DNA of 64,000 nt from Dichetophora obliterata. Taxonomy: Eukaryota; Arthropoda; Insecta; Diptera; Sciomyzidae. Location: the NCBI GenBank assembly GCA_963920525.1, contig OY986436.1:8762001-8826000 (forward strand), written 5' to 3'. The notes beneath the pieces are model-generated. The model was not told the DNA's origin and made no database searches. It saw only the letters and a list, made by a program, of their open reading frames with translations. A program made the position numbers and the translations under genes. Below are positions 33,195 to 43,876 of this stretch, piece by piece. Each line of letters begins with the position of its first letter. Position 1 is the stretch's first letter.

Positions 33195-33510
33195 GCAATT
33201 ACTGAGTACGTTCTTTTAGACAAAATGGCAGTATCTTCAGCAAATGTTGATGATATGAGGTGTAGTCGCTGGTAGGCATGTCAGCGGTATATAGGGTATA
33301 CAACAACGGACCAAGATCACTTACCTTGGGTACTCCGGCCGATATTTCGTGTTTTTTTAGAAATTAATCCATTTTTGCTTTACAACGAACTGTCTTTGAG
33401 AAAGGTTTTATTGGAGTAGTAGCAAGTAGATATATTCAGGTAAATCATTTTTCGTGAATTAAGATTGTGAGCTTTAGATCAAGTAAGTTTTCAAGAAGGC
33501 AACAACAACA
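33195..33510 (-). pseudogene. reverse transcriptase fragment of a Jockey-type element
   Basis: Read on the minus strand at about 33,350-33,200, the frame gives ISAGVPKVSDLGPLLYTLYT then ADMPTSDYTSYH and ILPF. This corresponds to the AGVPQGSVLGPLLYTLYTADMPTS..TFADDTAIL block of Jockey reverse transcriptases, with several substitutions and frame changes. Weak homology (KDSSL.SK-type residues) continues upstream to about 33,510. It is very degraded. Confidence 0.65.
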
Positions 33511-33514
33511 ACAA

Positions 33515-35545
33515 CAACTCTGTATAGAGTCACAGCAGACTAGAGGCAGCTTTTTTCATAGAATTTGATTTATATATTATAAAAATCATGTTTGGTTGCA
33601 CACCTGATATGTATGTTCAAACTTTTTTGTTCCCAAAATAATATTTATTTCTTACAGAATCGAAGAATACGATTCGGAAGGTTCTCTACCTATCCAGATT
33701 TCTCCTGATCCTCTACGTATCGTAATTTTTACTTTATAAATACATAGTTCAAATTCTACATTGTACGTATGCATGCAAAAATAAGTATTTGACAGCAACA
33801 AATACTTATACCTTGTTATGAGTGGGCATTCAGAAAAAAGGTTGAAAATATGATTAATTTAAATAAACATGCAGTATAAATAGTTTCTGTTGCAGAAGAG
33901 AACCGTAAAAATTTTAAACATTAACATTCACTCCTACTCACACTCTCACATTCTTTTGATCTTACACTCACGCGCGCACTCAAAATGCTGGGTAAGACTA
34001 TAAGCGTATTTCTGCTTCATGCTTAGCAACGATAATAATAAAAAATAAACAAAAACTGATAACAGAAAATAAAAGTTTATGCATTTTTTTCTTTTATGCA
34101 TACGTTCGCTTTAATTTTATGTGCTCTTATTTTAGTTACTTTTTATTTTTCATGTTCTTTTTCTAAACACAAACACACACACACACACACACAAACACAC
34201 ACATATACGCTTAGGGTTAAAATGTTAGTGAAATGAAGCAAATATTCAAATGTTGAGCGCACAAGCCTTGGGCACAGGAAATGAAACAATTTGTAAGCAA
34301 CTTCCGGTTATAATATGCCAGCTTAGGGCAGGGCAATAAAATAAAATTAAATGCTGTGGAATTTCAAATTGTATTTGAAATTTTGTTAAAGTATTTTTTT
34401 TAAGAAAAGAAAGCAGCTTTACTCAACTTAATTTCAGTTGCTTAAAGCGAGAACTAAAAACAGATCATAAACTCTTTAAACTCTGACAATTCTCTTGCAG
34501 GGTGGCTTAACAATCGATTTTACGCCTACTTAAAGCAAGGCGCCATATTTCTCTATTAATGATTTTCCCACACACACAGATACCACTACGCCACCTAGCC
34601 ATAAAAAACATATATCTGCACATGAGTGTGTGCGTGTTCAATGACAATTTAACAGGTCATGAGTTAAGAAAGGAATAACGAAAAAAGGACCTGCTGCTAC
34701 ACTTTCGATTTGAAGCCAAGGTAAACACATAAAAATAATATTGCATACCTGGAGGCGCAGCGCAATACTCATACGTTTAAGAAAAAAAAAAAATGACTGC
34801 GACATATATACAAAAAGTACTACAAAGTAAAAAGAAAACAATACCAAATGTCGCAGAGAATCGTGACCTCCAAAAAACAAAATATATATATATGAAAACA
34901 CGTGACACGCAATAAGCTACAGTTTCAAAAACGAAAACTATAAACAGCAGAAGGACGTAAGAAAGAACATCATGTGCTGCAGCATGTGTAATAATAAGAG
35001 ACATATTTTTTTTTGTGTTTGTTTTGCAGATTTTTAGCTAGGCGTTGGCAATCACGTTAATGGCAGTTGAGAGTTGCTGTTGTTGTTTTTCTGTTATTGT
35101 TGCCATTTTCACACTAATAATATGTGAGTGTATGTGTACCTGTTCATTTGTGTGCGAATTCATAAGCGTCTCATTTAATGTGACGCAGTCATTGAAATAC
35201 ATTTTACTTTTGTTTCAGATGCGTTGAATCTGCAACAGCTGCATGATTTTTAATGTTTTGTGTAGCATCATTTAAGGCTTACTTTAAAAAACTTATTTTT
35301 CGGGCATCGAGGTATAGTTGTCGTTTTTATATACACTGACATTTTTTAAAAGTTTAGTTTTTAAGAAAAAGCTAGTTTGTACTTGACCGTGACTGTCGAC
35401 TCATGAATTTTAAATATTGAATTTTTAATTAAAAGTATTGAGTGCCAGTTTTCTTCAGTGTCAAACAATGTCTTTCAGATATCAACTATCAAATGACACA
35501 CTCAGAGCAAAATTTAAACTTTTTTGCTCTGAGCGCGTTAAATGC
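33515..35545. other. gene-free stretch with microsatellites
   Basis: CAA repeats lie near 33,503-33,522 and an AC run at about 34,170-34,204. Frames on the minus strand at 34,638-35,004 overlap each other and are Phe/Val-rich without a domain. A short exon-like piece after an acceptor at about 33,657 was considered and rejected. Confidence 0.4.
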
Positions 35546-35547
35546 CT

Positions 35548-37691
35548 TATGTTGAATGGCGATTTCGACCGTCGAATTTTTACTATCGACTGTCAACTGT
35601 GGAATGTTGACTGTCGAATGCTGAATGACAAATGTCTACTTACGAATGTCGACTGACGAATGTAATTTCACGAATGTAATCTGACGAATGTCGACTTATA
35701 AATGTCTTGTCTTAAGAATGACTTAAGAATGTCGACTTAAGAATGTGACTTTTGAATGACGACTGTCGAATGTCAAATGTCTAATGTTGAGTTACGAATG
35801 TCAACATTCGAATGTTGAATGTGGACTGTAGGACGTTTAATATTATTTTTAAATATCGAATGAAGAATAAGAAAAATCGAACAAAAATTCTAGCAGGGCG
35901 AATATCGACAATCGAATTCGATATTGTCGAATATAGAATTTTGAATGTCGAAAACTGAATATTGAGCGTATATTATCGAATGGCAAATGCCGACTGTCAA
36001 ATCTTATATGTCGATTATCAAATGTTGAATGGCAACTTTAGAGTATCAATTGTCGAATGTTAATTATTGAATGTCGATTGCCGAATATCGGCTATTAAAT
36101 ATCGGCTGTTATATGCTTAGAGTTGCATGTTAAATGTCGAGTATTGGATGTTGAATGGCGAAAATTGCATATCAGAGTTCGAATGGTGAATGTGGCTTAT
36201 CAAATTAAGACTTTTAAATGTTGAATTTATAATATCGATAGTCGCGCGTAAAAAAACGATAGCCGAATGTCGAACGTGGAATGCGGACTGACTTGCTGTC
36301 AGCTGTCGAAGGCAACTGTCGACAAATATCGACTGACGAATGTCGAATAACGCATGTCCACTGATGAAAGTCGACTGACGAATGTTGACTGGCGAATGCT
36401 GACAAACGAATGTCAACTAACGAATGTCAACTGACCAATGTTTGCTGACGAATGTCGACTGACAGATGTTGATTGATGAATTGACTGACAAATATCTACT
36501 AACGAATTTCGATAGATGAATGTCGACTGACGAATGTCTACTAACGAATGTCCACTGACAAAAGTCGACTGACGAATGTTGATTGACAAATGTCGACTGA
36601 CTGATGTTCACCGATGAATTTTGACTGACGAATGTCGTTTAACGAATTTCGACTGACGTGTCGAATGTCAACAAGCGAATATTGACTTACGAATGTCAAC
36701 TAACGAATGTCGAATAATGAATGTCGACTGACGAATTACTACTGACGAATGTCGACTGACGAATTTTGACTCACAAATATCGACTGTCAAATGTTGACTA
36801 ACGAATGTAGACTAATGAATTTCGATTGACGAATGTCGACTTACAGATGTTCATTGATGAATTTCGACTGACAAATGTCTACTAACGAATGTCGACTGAC
36901 GAATGTCGACTAACGAATGTCGACTGACGAATGCCGACTAACGAATGTTGACTGACGAATGTCGACTAACGAATGTCGACTGACGAATGGTGACTGAAGA
37001 ATATTGAATGTCGAATGTCGATAGTCAAATGTCGACAGTCGAATGTCTACTGGCGAATGTCGATTGATAAATGTTTACTGACGAACGTCAACTTATGAAT
37101 GTTGACTGATGAATGTCGACGAACGAGTTTCGACGGACGAATGTCGACTGACGTATGTCGACTGATGAATGGTGACTGCAAAATATTTACTGTCGACTGA
37201 CGAATGTAGAATAACGAATTTCGATTGACGAATGTTTGCTGAAGAATGTCGACTGACAGATGTTGATTGATGAATTTCGACTGACAAATGTCTACTAACG
37301 AATGTCGACTGACGAATGTCGACTAACGAATGTCGACTGACGAATGTCGACTAACGAATGTCGACTGACGAATGGTGACTAAAGAATATTGAATGTCGAA
37401 TGTCGATAGTCAAATGTCGACAGTCGAATGACGACTGACGAATGTCGATTGATAAATGTTTACTGACGAACGTCAACTTACGACGAACGAGTTTTGACGG
37501 ACGAATGTCGACTGACGTTTGTCGACTGATGAATGGTGACTGAAAAATATTTACTGTCGAATGTCGACTGACGAATATCGATTAATGAATGTCGAGTAAT
37601 GAATGTCGACTGCGAATGACGACTAAAAAATGTCGACTTACGAATGTTGACCATCGAATGTAGACTGCTGGATATTAAGTGTGAGTTTTGA
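35548..37691. repeat. minisatellite, 14-bp unit GAATGTCGACTGAC (left part)
   Basis: The unit is best seen at 36,880-36,990 and 37,290-37,375, where GAATGTCGACTGAC alternates with GAATGTCGACTAAC, making a 28-bp dimer. Copies grow more diverged toward the edges. A larger duplication is also present: an approximately 385-bp block containing GAATATTGAATGTCGAATGT occurs at about 36,999 and again at 37,384. Minus-strand open frames rich in SRHSSVDI are translations of the repeat. The array is cut at 37,694 by a transposon and resumes at 47,571. Confidence 0.93.
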
Positions 37692-37913
37692 TTACACAGG
37701 TCTGCAAAAAAATTTTTTTTTTCAGCTTAATGAGATATTTTTGCTGAATTATATTTTTTAAGGTACGTTAATTTGAAAAAACACGTCCATTACTCTACAT
37801 CACGTATAGTTTTTGCAAAATGAGAACACAATAATGAAAAAAATCAACTATTTATTGCAAAAAACACACAGCATAATATTTAACAAAACTTATCAACCAT
37901 AATTTTTCTTATT

Positions 37914-39575
37914 TTAATTTTTGTAAACAACTTTATGTTTACTCTTTTTCATTGTGAAACCTTTTCTTTTTTTCTTTGATACTTCTCCGAACTCGTTTTG
38001 GTTTCCTTTCTTGGTTTCTTGCTTAAGCATCTAACAGTATTCCGCTAACGTACTGACATCCCATCTTCCTTGGTAACGTCTATCGATATCACATACATCC
38101 TGTTGAAATATTTTATATTGCTCTTCACTGAAGGCACCCAAGTTTTCGAAAAAAATATTCAAAATGGGTGTGTAAGAAGTGAACTTTTAAGCTCATCTTG
38201 CACCCTTGAGCTTTATACACTGTCAGCATGCGCTGTACAATAGTTTTATATTCCGGATCCTTAGTATTGCCCAAAAACTTCTGCCCTACATTTTTGAAAG
38301 AATTCCATGTTTCTTTTTCGATTTTTCTCATTGATTCAGGAAGGAGGGGACCAAACAAAAGTTGTCTTATATCAAGGCCAGTGAAAACTTTTTCTTTTAA
38401 CTTTGCTTCAGACAATTTCGGATATATCTAAAACAATCCCCATATTTTTGCAATGATTTTACAAACTTCTTCATTAGCCCCAATTTAATATGAAGAGGTG
38501 GCAGTAAAACCTTTTCTGGCGGAATCAAAGTGGTTTCTTGGTGGACAGTCAGTTGTTGTCCAGTGTAGCTCTCTGGCTTTATTATCCTACAAACATAGAA
38601 AACAAGGGCATTTTATATAACCTGGCTGTTGACCCAACAACATTGTTTACATTTTAAAATCTCCACAACCATCCATTGATGTTCTTGATATTTGATTTTC
38701 TCAAGAATCGTAGCTTAGTCATTGTAGTTTTCTTCCATATGAATTGAGTGTTCCATTGGAAGAGCTGCAAATACATTTCCATTATGCAGCAAGACTGCTA
38801 TGAGGCTAGTTTTGGATGAATAAGCGCCATTCTGATGAAACATATTGTATTGTAAAGCATTTCATGAGCCCAAGAACATCAATACAATAAATGAGATTTC
38901 CCTCTTTAGTAAAATACTGAGTTATTTCTCTCTCTCTCTCGATGTCTGTACTAGGAATATGAGGTACCACATGATAATAGGTTTTTGTTTTTTAGCCTTG
39001 AACCTAGCAATTCGGCTGCATCTTTTGAAAGACCCAAGTCTCTGACTAGGTCACTGAGCTCAATCTGAGAAAAAAATTGAGGTCCCTCGTCAACTGAAAA
39101 ATCTGTGCTAGATTCGTTCTGGGAAGCAAGCTCTTCTGAGTCCTCTGTATCACTTAGGATGTCATCTAAATTAGGAGGTGGGTGCGGAACTGGTATTTCA
39201 GAGCTATGGGATACTGGACGAATAGCTGAATCAAGGTTAGGGTAAGATATTGTCTTCGTATTTTTCGTATTAAATCCTTTCACGTGTACCGAACAGAAAT
39301 AGCAGTCGGTTGTGTGATTTTTCTGTGCACGCCATATCATAGGAATGCCAAAACGAAATGCAGTTTTCTTACCCTTTAACCACAAGCGCAGAACTTCCTC
39401 ACATCTTCTGCATGAGGAGCCCATCTTTGTCTTGATCACCAAGTATTAATTTGAAGCAAGCAAAATAAACTTTCTTCACAAAATCGCCTATATTTCCTTG
39501 TTGACTTTTCACTGTATATTCACCACAAATTTAACAGAAGCAGTCTGGAGAAATTACACAACCTCTATGAGCCAT
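37914..39575 (-). pseudogene. decayed gene of an unnamed, transposase-like family
   Basis: It starts MAHRGCVISPDCFC (ATG at 39,575) and has a Cys pattern DCFC.ICGEY...SCRRCEEVL, then KKTAFRFGIPMIWRAQKNHT, TDCYFC, and an acidic linker with DSEELASQNES and LSDLVRDLGLSKDAAELLGS. In broken frames follow AVLLHNGN, YIKCPCFLCL, VLLPPLHIKLGLMKKFVKSL, KLKEKVFTGLDIRQLLFG, ETWNSFKNVGQKFLGNTKDP, CKMSLKVHFLHTHFEYF and QDVCDIDRRYQGRWDVSTLA, ending with a stop at 37,914. I recall many unnamed multi-copy proteins of this architecture in aphids, Hydra and other animals. An early D, a CPCFLC knot and a late acidic HQD-like block hint at an RNase-H-type transposase; that is inference. At least six frameshifts or stops are present. 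Confidence 0.7.
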
Positions 39576-39584
39576 AACACATAC

Positions 39585-39642
39585 ACATAGCTCATAAAGT
39601 CTGCGTTCACCTGATTAATTTGTTTAAGTGAATAAAAACACA
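39585..39642 (+). repeat. long inverted repeat, outer part of left arm
   Basis: ACATAGCTCATAAAGTCTGC ... GTGAATAAAAACACA matches, inverted, the outer end of the arm at 46,879-47,172. The arm is split here by the RTE insertion and resumes at 42,485. Confidence 0.8.
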
Positions 39643-42449
39643 TGCGATGGAAGGGACAGGGTTGCATTCGGCATGCACCCTGTGATATCTACTACAGCGG
39701 CCATGCGGAGAAGCACGAGTTTGGATGCGGATTTGTAGTTGGCAAGAGACTACGGCCCCACGTCCTGCGATTCACACCTGTGAACGAACGACTTGCCATA
39801 ATCCGCATCAAGGTTAGATTCTTCAATATAAGCCTAATATGTGCGCACGCTCCGACAGAAGACAAGGACGATGAGATCAAGGAAATTTTCTATGAGCGCC
39901 TTGAAAATGCTTACGAGCGCTGCCCCCGCCACGACGTAAAAATCGTGCTTGGTGACTTCAACGCTAAGGTGGGCAAGGAAAATATTTTTGGTCCAACAGT
40001 CGGAAAGTTCAGCCTCCACGACAACACCTCCGATAACGGAATGAGGCTGATTGACTTCGCCGCAGCACGAAACATGGTCGTAAGTAGTACTAGATTCAAG
40101 CATCTCAATATTCATAAAGCCACCTGGATGTCCCCTGATCAAAAAACAAAAAATCAAATTGATCACGTTTTGATCGACGGAAGGCACTCTTCCAGTGTAT
40201 TGGATGTACGCACGATCCGTGGTGCAAACATTGACTCGGATCACTATCTTGTTGCAGCCAAGATCCGTACACGTCTGTGCGCAGCTAAAAATACACGCAA
40301 CCCTACACAGAGAAAGCTAGACGTCGACAAGCTGCAATCGAAACAGACAGCCGATGCTTTCGCCACTCGACTCTCACTCCTGCTTCAAAGCACTCCTCCA
40401 ATCGATGATATATGCGCGCAGTGGACACACATTTCCAACTCCATGCGTGCGGCTGCTGAAGAGGTGATTGGCTACCAACGCCCTCGCCGAAACCAGTGGT
40501 ACGACCAGGAGTGTCGCGACGCCACTGCAGAGAAAGACGCCGCCTACAAAGCCACCCTGCAGTCGGTTGTAACGCGCGCTGCTAAGGAGCGATACAAAGA
40601 AAAGAGGAGGGAAGAGAGACATATTTTCAGACGGAAAAAAAGAGAGGCAGAAAAGCGCGAGCAGGAGAAGATTGAGATGTATGGTGACAGGAATGAGGCC
40701 CGAAAATTTTTCGAAAAAATAAGACGCCTTGCCGATGGTTTTAAAACCGGGGCCTCTTCCTGCAAGGATGAAAACGGGAATCTAGTGACAGATGTCCAGA
40801 GTACACTGACGTTATGGAGGGAACACTTCTCTAAGCTTCTAAATGGCGACGCTGACAACAATCCCGCCAATAGAGATGATATTCCGGAAACCCCAATTGC
40901 GGATGACAGCGTCGAGGTTTCGCTGCCCGACTATGATGAAGTTCTGACAGCTATAGCTCGGCTTAAAAATAACAAAGCCGCGGGAGCTGATGGCTTACCT
41001 GCTGAGCTGTTTAAGAACGGAGGCGAAGCTCTACTTAAATGCATTCACGAGCTTCTATGCAGAATATGGTCGGAAGAATGCATTCCGAACGATTGGAATC
41101 TCAGTGTGCTCTGCCCAATCCACTAGAAAGGCGATCCCACTATCTGTGCCAATTACCGTGGGATAAGCCTTCTTAATATCGCATATAAGGTCCTGTCGAG
41201 CGTTTTATGTGAAAGATTGAAGCCCATTGTAAACGAACTGATCGGACCTTATCAGTGTGGCTTCAGACCTGGAAAGTCCACCATCGACCAGATTTTCACG
41301 CTACGACAAATCTTGGAGAAGACTCAAGAAAAACAAGTCGACACCCACCATCTTTTTGTTGACTACAAAGCCGCCTTCGACAGCCCAATAAGGAAGCACC
41401 TGTACTCCACCATGTCTGAATTTGGTATTCCTGCAAAACTAATACGACTTTGCAGGATGACACTGAGCAACACCAGCAGCGCAGTTAAAGTCGGGAAGGA
41501 CCTCTCCCCACCATTTATTACCAAACGAGGTTTCAGACAAGGTGATTCCTTATCGTGCGACTTTTTCAACCTAATGATGGAAAAGATCATCCGAGCTGCT
41601 GATCTGAGACGTAGTGGCACAATATTCTACAAGAGTGTTATGCTGCTTGCGTATGCTGATGACATAGATATCATTGGCCATAATACGCGCGAAGTCAGTG
41701 CAGCATTTTCCAGATTAGAAAGAGAGTCAAGTCGAATGGGTCTGTCAGTGAATGCAGATAAGACGAAATACTTAGTGTCAACAAACAAACAGTCCCAGCG
41801 TCTTGGAACCCACGTTACCGTTGACAATACCTCCTTCGAGGTTGTGAAGAACTTCGTCTATCTAGGATCCAGCATTAATTCAACCAACGACATCAGCATT
41901 GAGATCAAACGAAGAATAACTCTTGCCAACAGGTGTTACTTTGGGCTCAGTAGGCAATTGAGAAGCAGAGCCCTCTCTCGACGAACGAAAATCACGCTCT
42001 ATAAATCGCTCATCATGCCCGTCCTACTTTACGCATCACAAACCTGGACGCTGAGCAGTTTAGATGAAAAGACTTTAGGAGCATTCGAGAGAAAGATTCT
42101 TCGTAAGATCTACGGACCAATCTGCGTCAATGGCGAGTACCGAATACGGTGGAATGATGAACTGTATGAGCTGTACGCTGACATCGACATAGTCAAGCGC
42201 ATTAAAATCGAGCGGCTTCGCTGGCTTGGTCATGTTCAGCGCATGAAAGACGATGCTCCAGTGAAGAAAACATTCGATTCGGTACCCAGCGGCGGTCAAC
42301 GCAGAAGAGGACGACCGCATCTTCGTTGGAAAGACCAAGTAGAGGACAACCTGACGAAGCTTGGAATTTCCAACTGGCGCCAGCAAGCAAAAGACAGAAA
42401 TGGCTGGCGCAAATTCTTAGATGAGGCCAAGACCGACATACGGTTGTAG
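39643..42449 (+). pseudogene. RTE endonuclease-reverse transcriptase, one nonsense codon
   Basis: A single frame runs from the element's first base to 42,449 with one TAG at 41,124-41,126, where relatives have a lysine (CPIH*KGDPTICANYRGISLL). Endonuclease motifs are VLGDFNAKVG, HKATWMSPD and ANIDSDHYLVAAK. Then come a long basic, Glu/Arg-rich linker, KNNKAAGADGLPAELFKNGG, and reverse transcriptase motifs CGFRPGKSTIDQIFTLRQIL, LFVDYKAAFDS, FRQGDSLSCDFFN and LLAYADDIDIIG (catalytic YADD intact). The C-terminus has RLRWLGHVQRM and GRPHLRWKDQVEDNL, characteristic of insect RTE proteins. The first endonuclease residues are missing through 5' truncation, so it could not have been active after insertion. 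An internal ATG at 41,217 would give only the reverse transcriptase part. Confidence 0.95.
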
Positions 42450-42471
42450 CGCCAACTAAGTAAGTAAGTAA
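39643..42471 (+). mobile_element. RTE-type non-LTR retrotransposon with perfect 13-bp target duplication
   Basis: GAATAAAAACACA stands immediately before (39,630-39,642) and after (42,472-42,484) the element. It is 5' truncated, starting inside the endonuclease, and ends a few bases after the stop codon in TAAGTAAGTAAGTAA, the very short 3' UTR with a small repeat tail that is typical of RTE elements. The coding sequence is open apart from one stop. It interrupts the left arm of the long inverted repeat. The perfect duplication and single lesion mark it as one of the youngest insertions in the window. Confidence 0.95.
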
Positions 42472-42484
42472 GAATAAAAACACA

Positions 42485-42712
42485 ATGTAAATATACAATT
42501 CATTTAAATTTTTTATTCATGTATTTCTTCTTAACATTCTTAAGTTTAAAAAGCAAAAACAGATATATAGTTTTTTTTTCTTCATTTATGGGAAAACGGG
42601 AACAATAGGTAAATATAGCAACAAAAAAGTCTGCGTTCAGTTAAAAATGTGTTAATAATGCACTAGAAACAGTAAGAATAAATAAAATTTAGAACTTTGT
42701 TGTGTAGCCACG
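42485..42712 (+). repeat. long inverted repeat, inner part of left arm
   Basis: It continues the arm begun at 39,585. TTATTCATGTATTTCTTCTT, AACAATAGGTAAATAT, AAGTCTGCGTTCAGTT and TTTAGAACTTTGTTGTGTAG are all found inverted at 46,879-47,115. AAGTCTGCGTTCA occurs twice in each arm (outer end and near 42,628), a subterminal repeat. Confidence 0.85.
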
Positions 42713-43276
42713 CTGTTTTAATCCGAATTTGATTTCAGATTTGGACTATCTCGTCTGGTTATCGAGATATTGTTAACTAAAAAGTGCAAAAAATGCTGTT
42801 TATACTATAATTATAATGCGGTTATACGTAAGGGCATATTTATTTAAGCGAGTGATCGAACTTTTCGAAATGACTTGATAAAGTGTCTAAAAATAATATT
42901 TATTGCTTTCAAAACTCATTTTTATTCGTCTCAAAATATTTTTTAACGTTGATATATCGCTTGTAAGAAATTATAGGTTTGCTGAATTTCCTTTCCTTTC
43001 ATCAGCCATACAATGCAAATTTCCGTAGAAACCGTAAATTCTTACAAGCAATATTTCAAATATAAAAAATATTTTGAGACAAATTAAAATGAGTTTTGAA
43101 GACGATAAATGTTACTTTTAGATTCTTCATCGAGTCATTTCGAAAAGTTCGATGCCTCGCTTAAATAAATATGCCCTTACGTATAACCAAAAACAGCATT
43201 TTTTGCACTTTTTAGTTAACAATATCTCGATAACCAGACGAGATAGGCCAAATCTGAAATCAAATTCGGATTAAAA
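42713..43276. mobile_element. hairpin MITE with about 240-bp inverted arms
   Basis: TTTTAATCCGAATTTGATTT ... ACTATCTCGTCTGGTTATCG ... GCATATTTATTTAAGCGAG ... CAAAATATTTTTTAA is mirrored by TTAAAAA-side sequence ending AAATCTGAAATCAAATTCGG ATTAAAA at 43,275. Arms are roughly 240 bp with a central spacer of about 100 bp. There is no coding capacity, and I could not settle a target duplication. It sits between the inverted-repeat arm and the start of the Jockey element. Confidence 0.75.
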
Positions 43277-43287
43277 CTAGCAATAGC

Positions 43288-43323
43288 GAGTTGCGTTTGT
43301 GAATTCGTTGCGTGTTGACGTGC
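43288..43323 (+). promoter_or_regulatory. possible internal promoter of the Jockey-type element
   Basis: Many Jockey and I elements are transcribed from an internal, TATA-less promoter with a start-site motif at +1 and a GACGTG-like downstream element near +30. Here AGTTGCG at 43,289 and GACGTG at 43,318-43,323 have that spacing. This is a motif match only. Confidence 0.3.
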
Positions 43324-43876
43324 GTCCGTCCGTTTCAGTCACAAATTTTAATTAAATTTATTAATTGTGTTGTTTTGTTTTATATTGCACCGCGACTTAT
43401 GTTATATGTTTCGTCGTGTTTTGTTTTGGTTAACTTAAATGTCCTAAAAGTTTTAAAATTAAACGTTGTGTTAAAATTAGCAAAATAAATAAAATCATTA
43501 AAATCAAATAAAATAAAAATCAGCGAGATCAATAACAACAACAACAAAGCATCGCCAAGAACAGCATAACCGGTTTAGGAGAGAGCCGCCAGCTGCTGCA
43601 TCAACATCGCTGGACAGCATTGATGTTTTTTTTTTGCTGACCACGCGAGGGGCTTTTCTATGCTCCTCGCTGTGTAAGTAATTGTTGTTGTTTTCGTTTC
43701 CGTCAATTCCGCTATCCTCTCCAATTAGTTGCGTCTGTGGGTAAGGTTGCACAGTGGGCTGAATTGTGCTGAAGTAAAGGCATAACACTTGCTTCAGTAC
43801 TTTTTATATTGCTCATGTTGTGCAGCTCTCTTGCAGACGTAACTAATTACCTTATATGCCCTTATTTGTTTGATAT

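Noticed and set aside
33655..33740. Exon-like piece after a TTTCTTACAG acceptor
   Set aside because: Only about 28 codons to a stop, no convincing donor, no homology that I recognise.
36117..37287. Minus-strand frames rich in SRHSSVD
   Set aside because: Translations of the 14-bp minisatellite; no start context, no independent coding signal.
35548..37691. CRISPR-like array
   Set aside because: Units are contiguous 14-bp repeats without unique spacers, in a eukaryotic genome.
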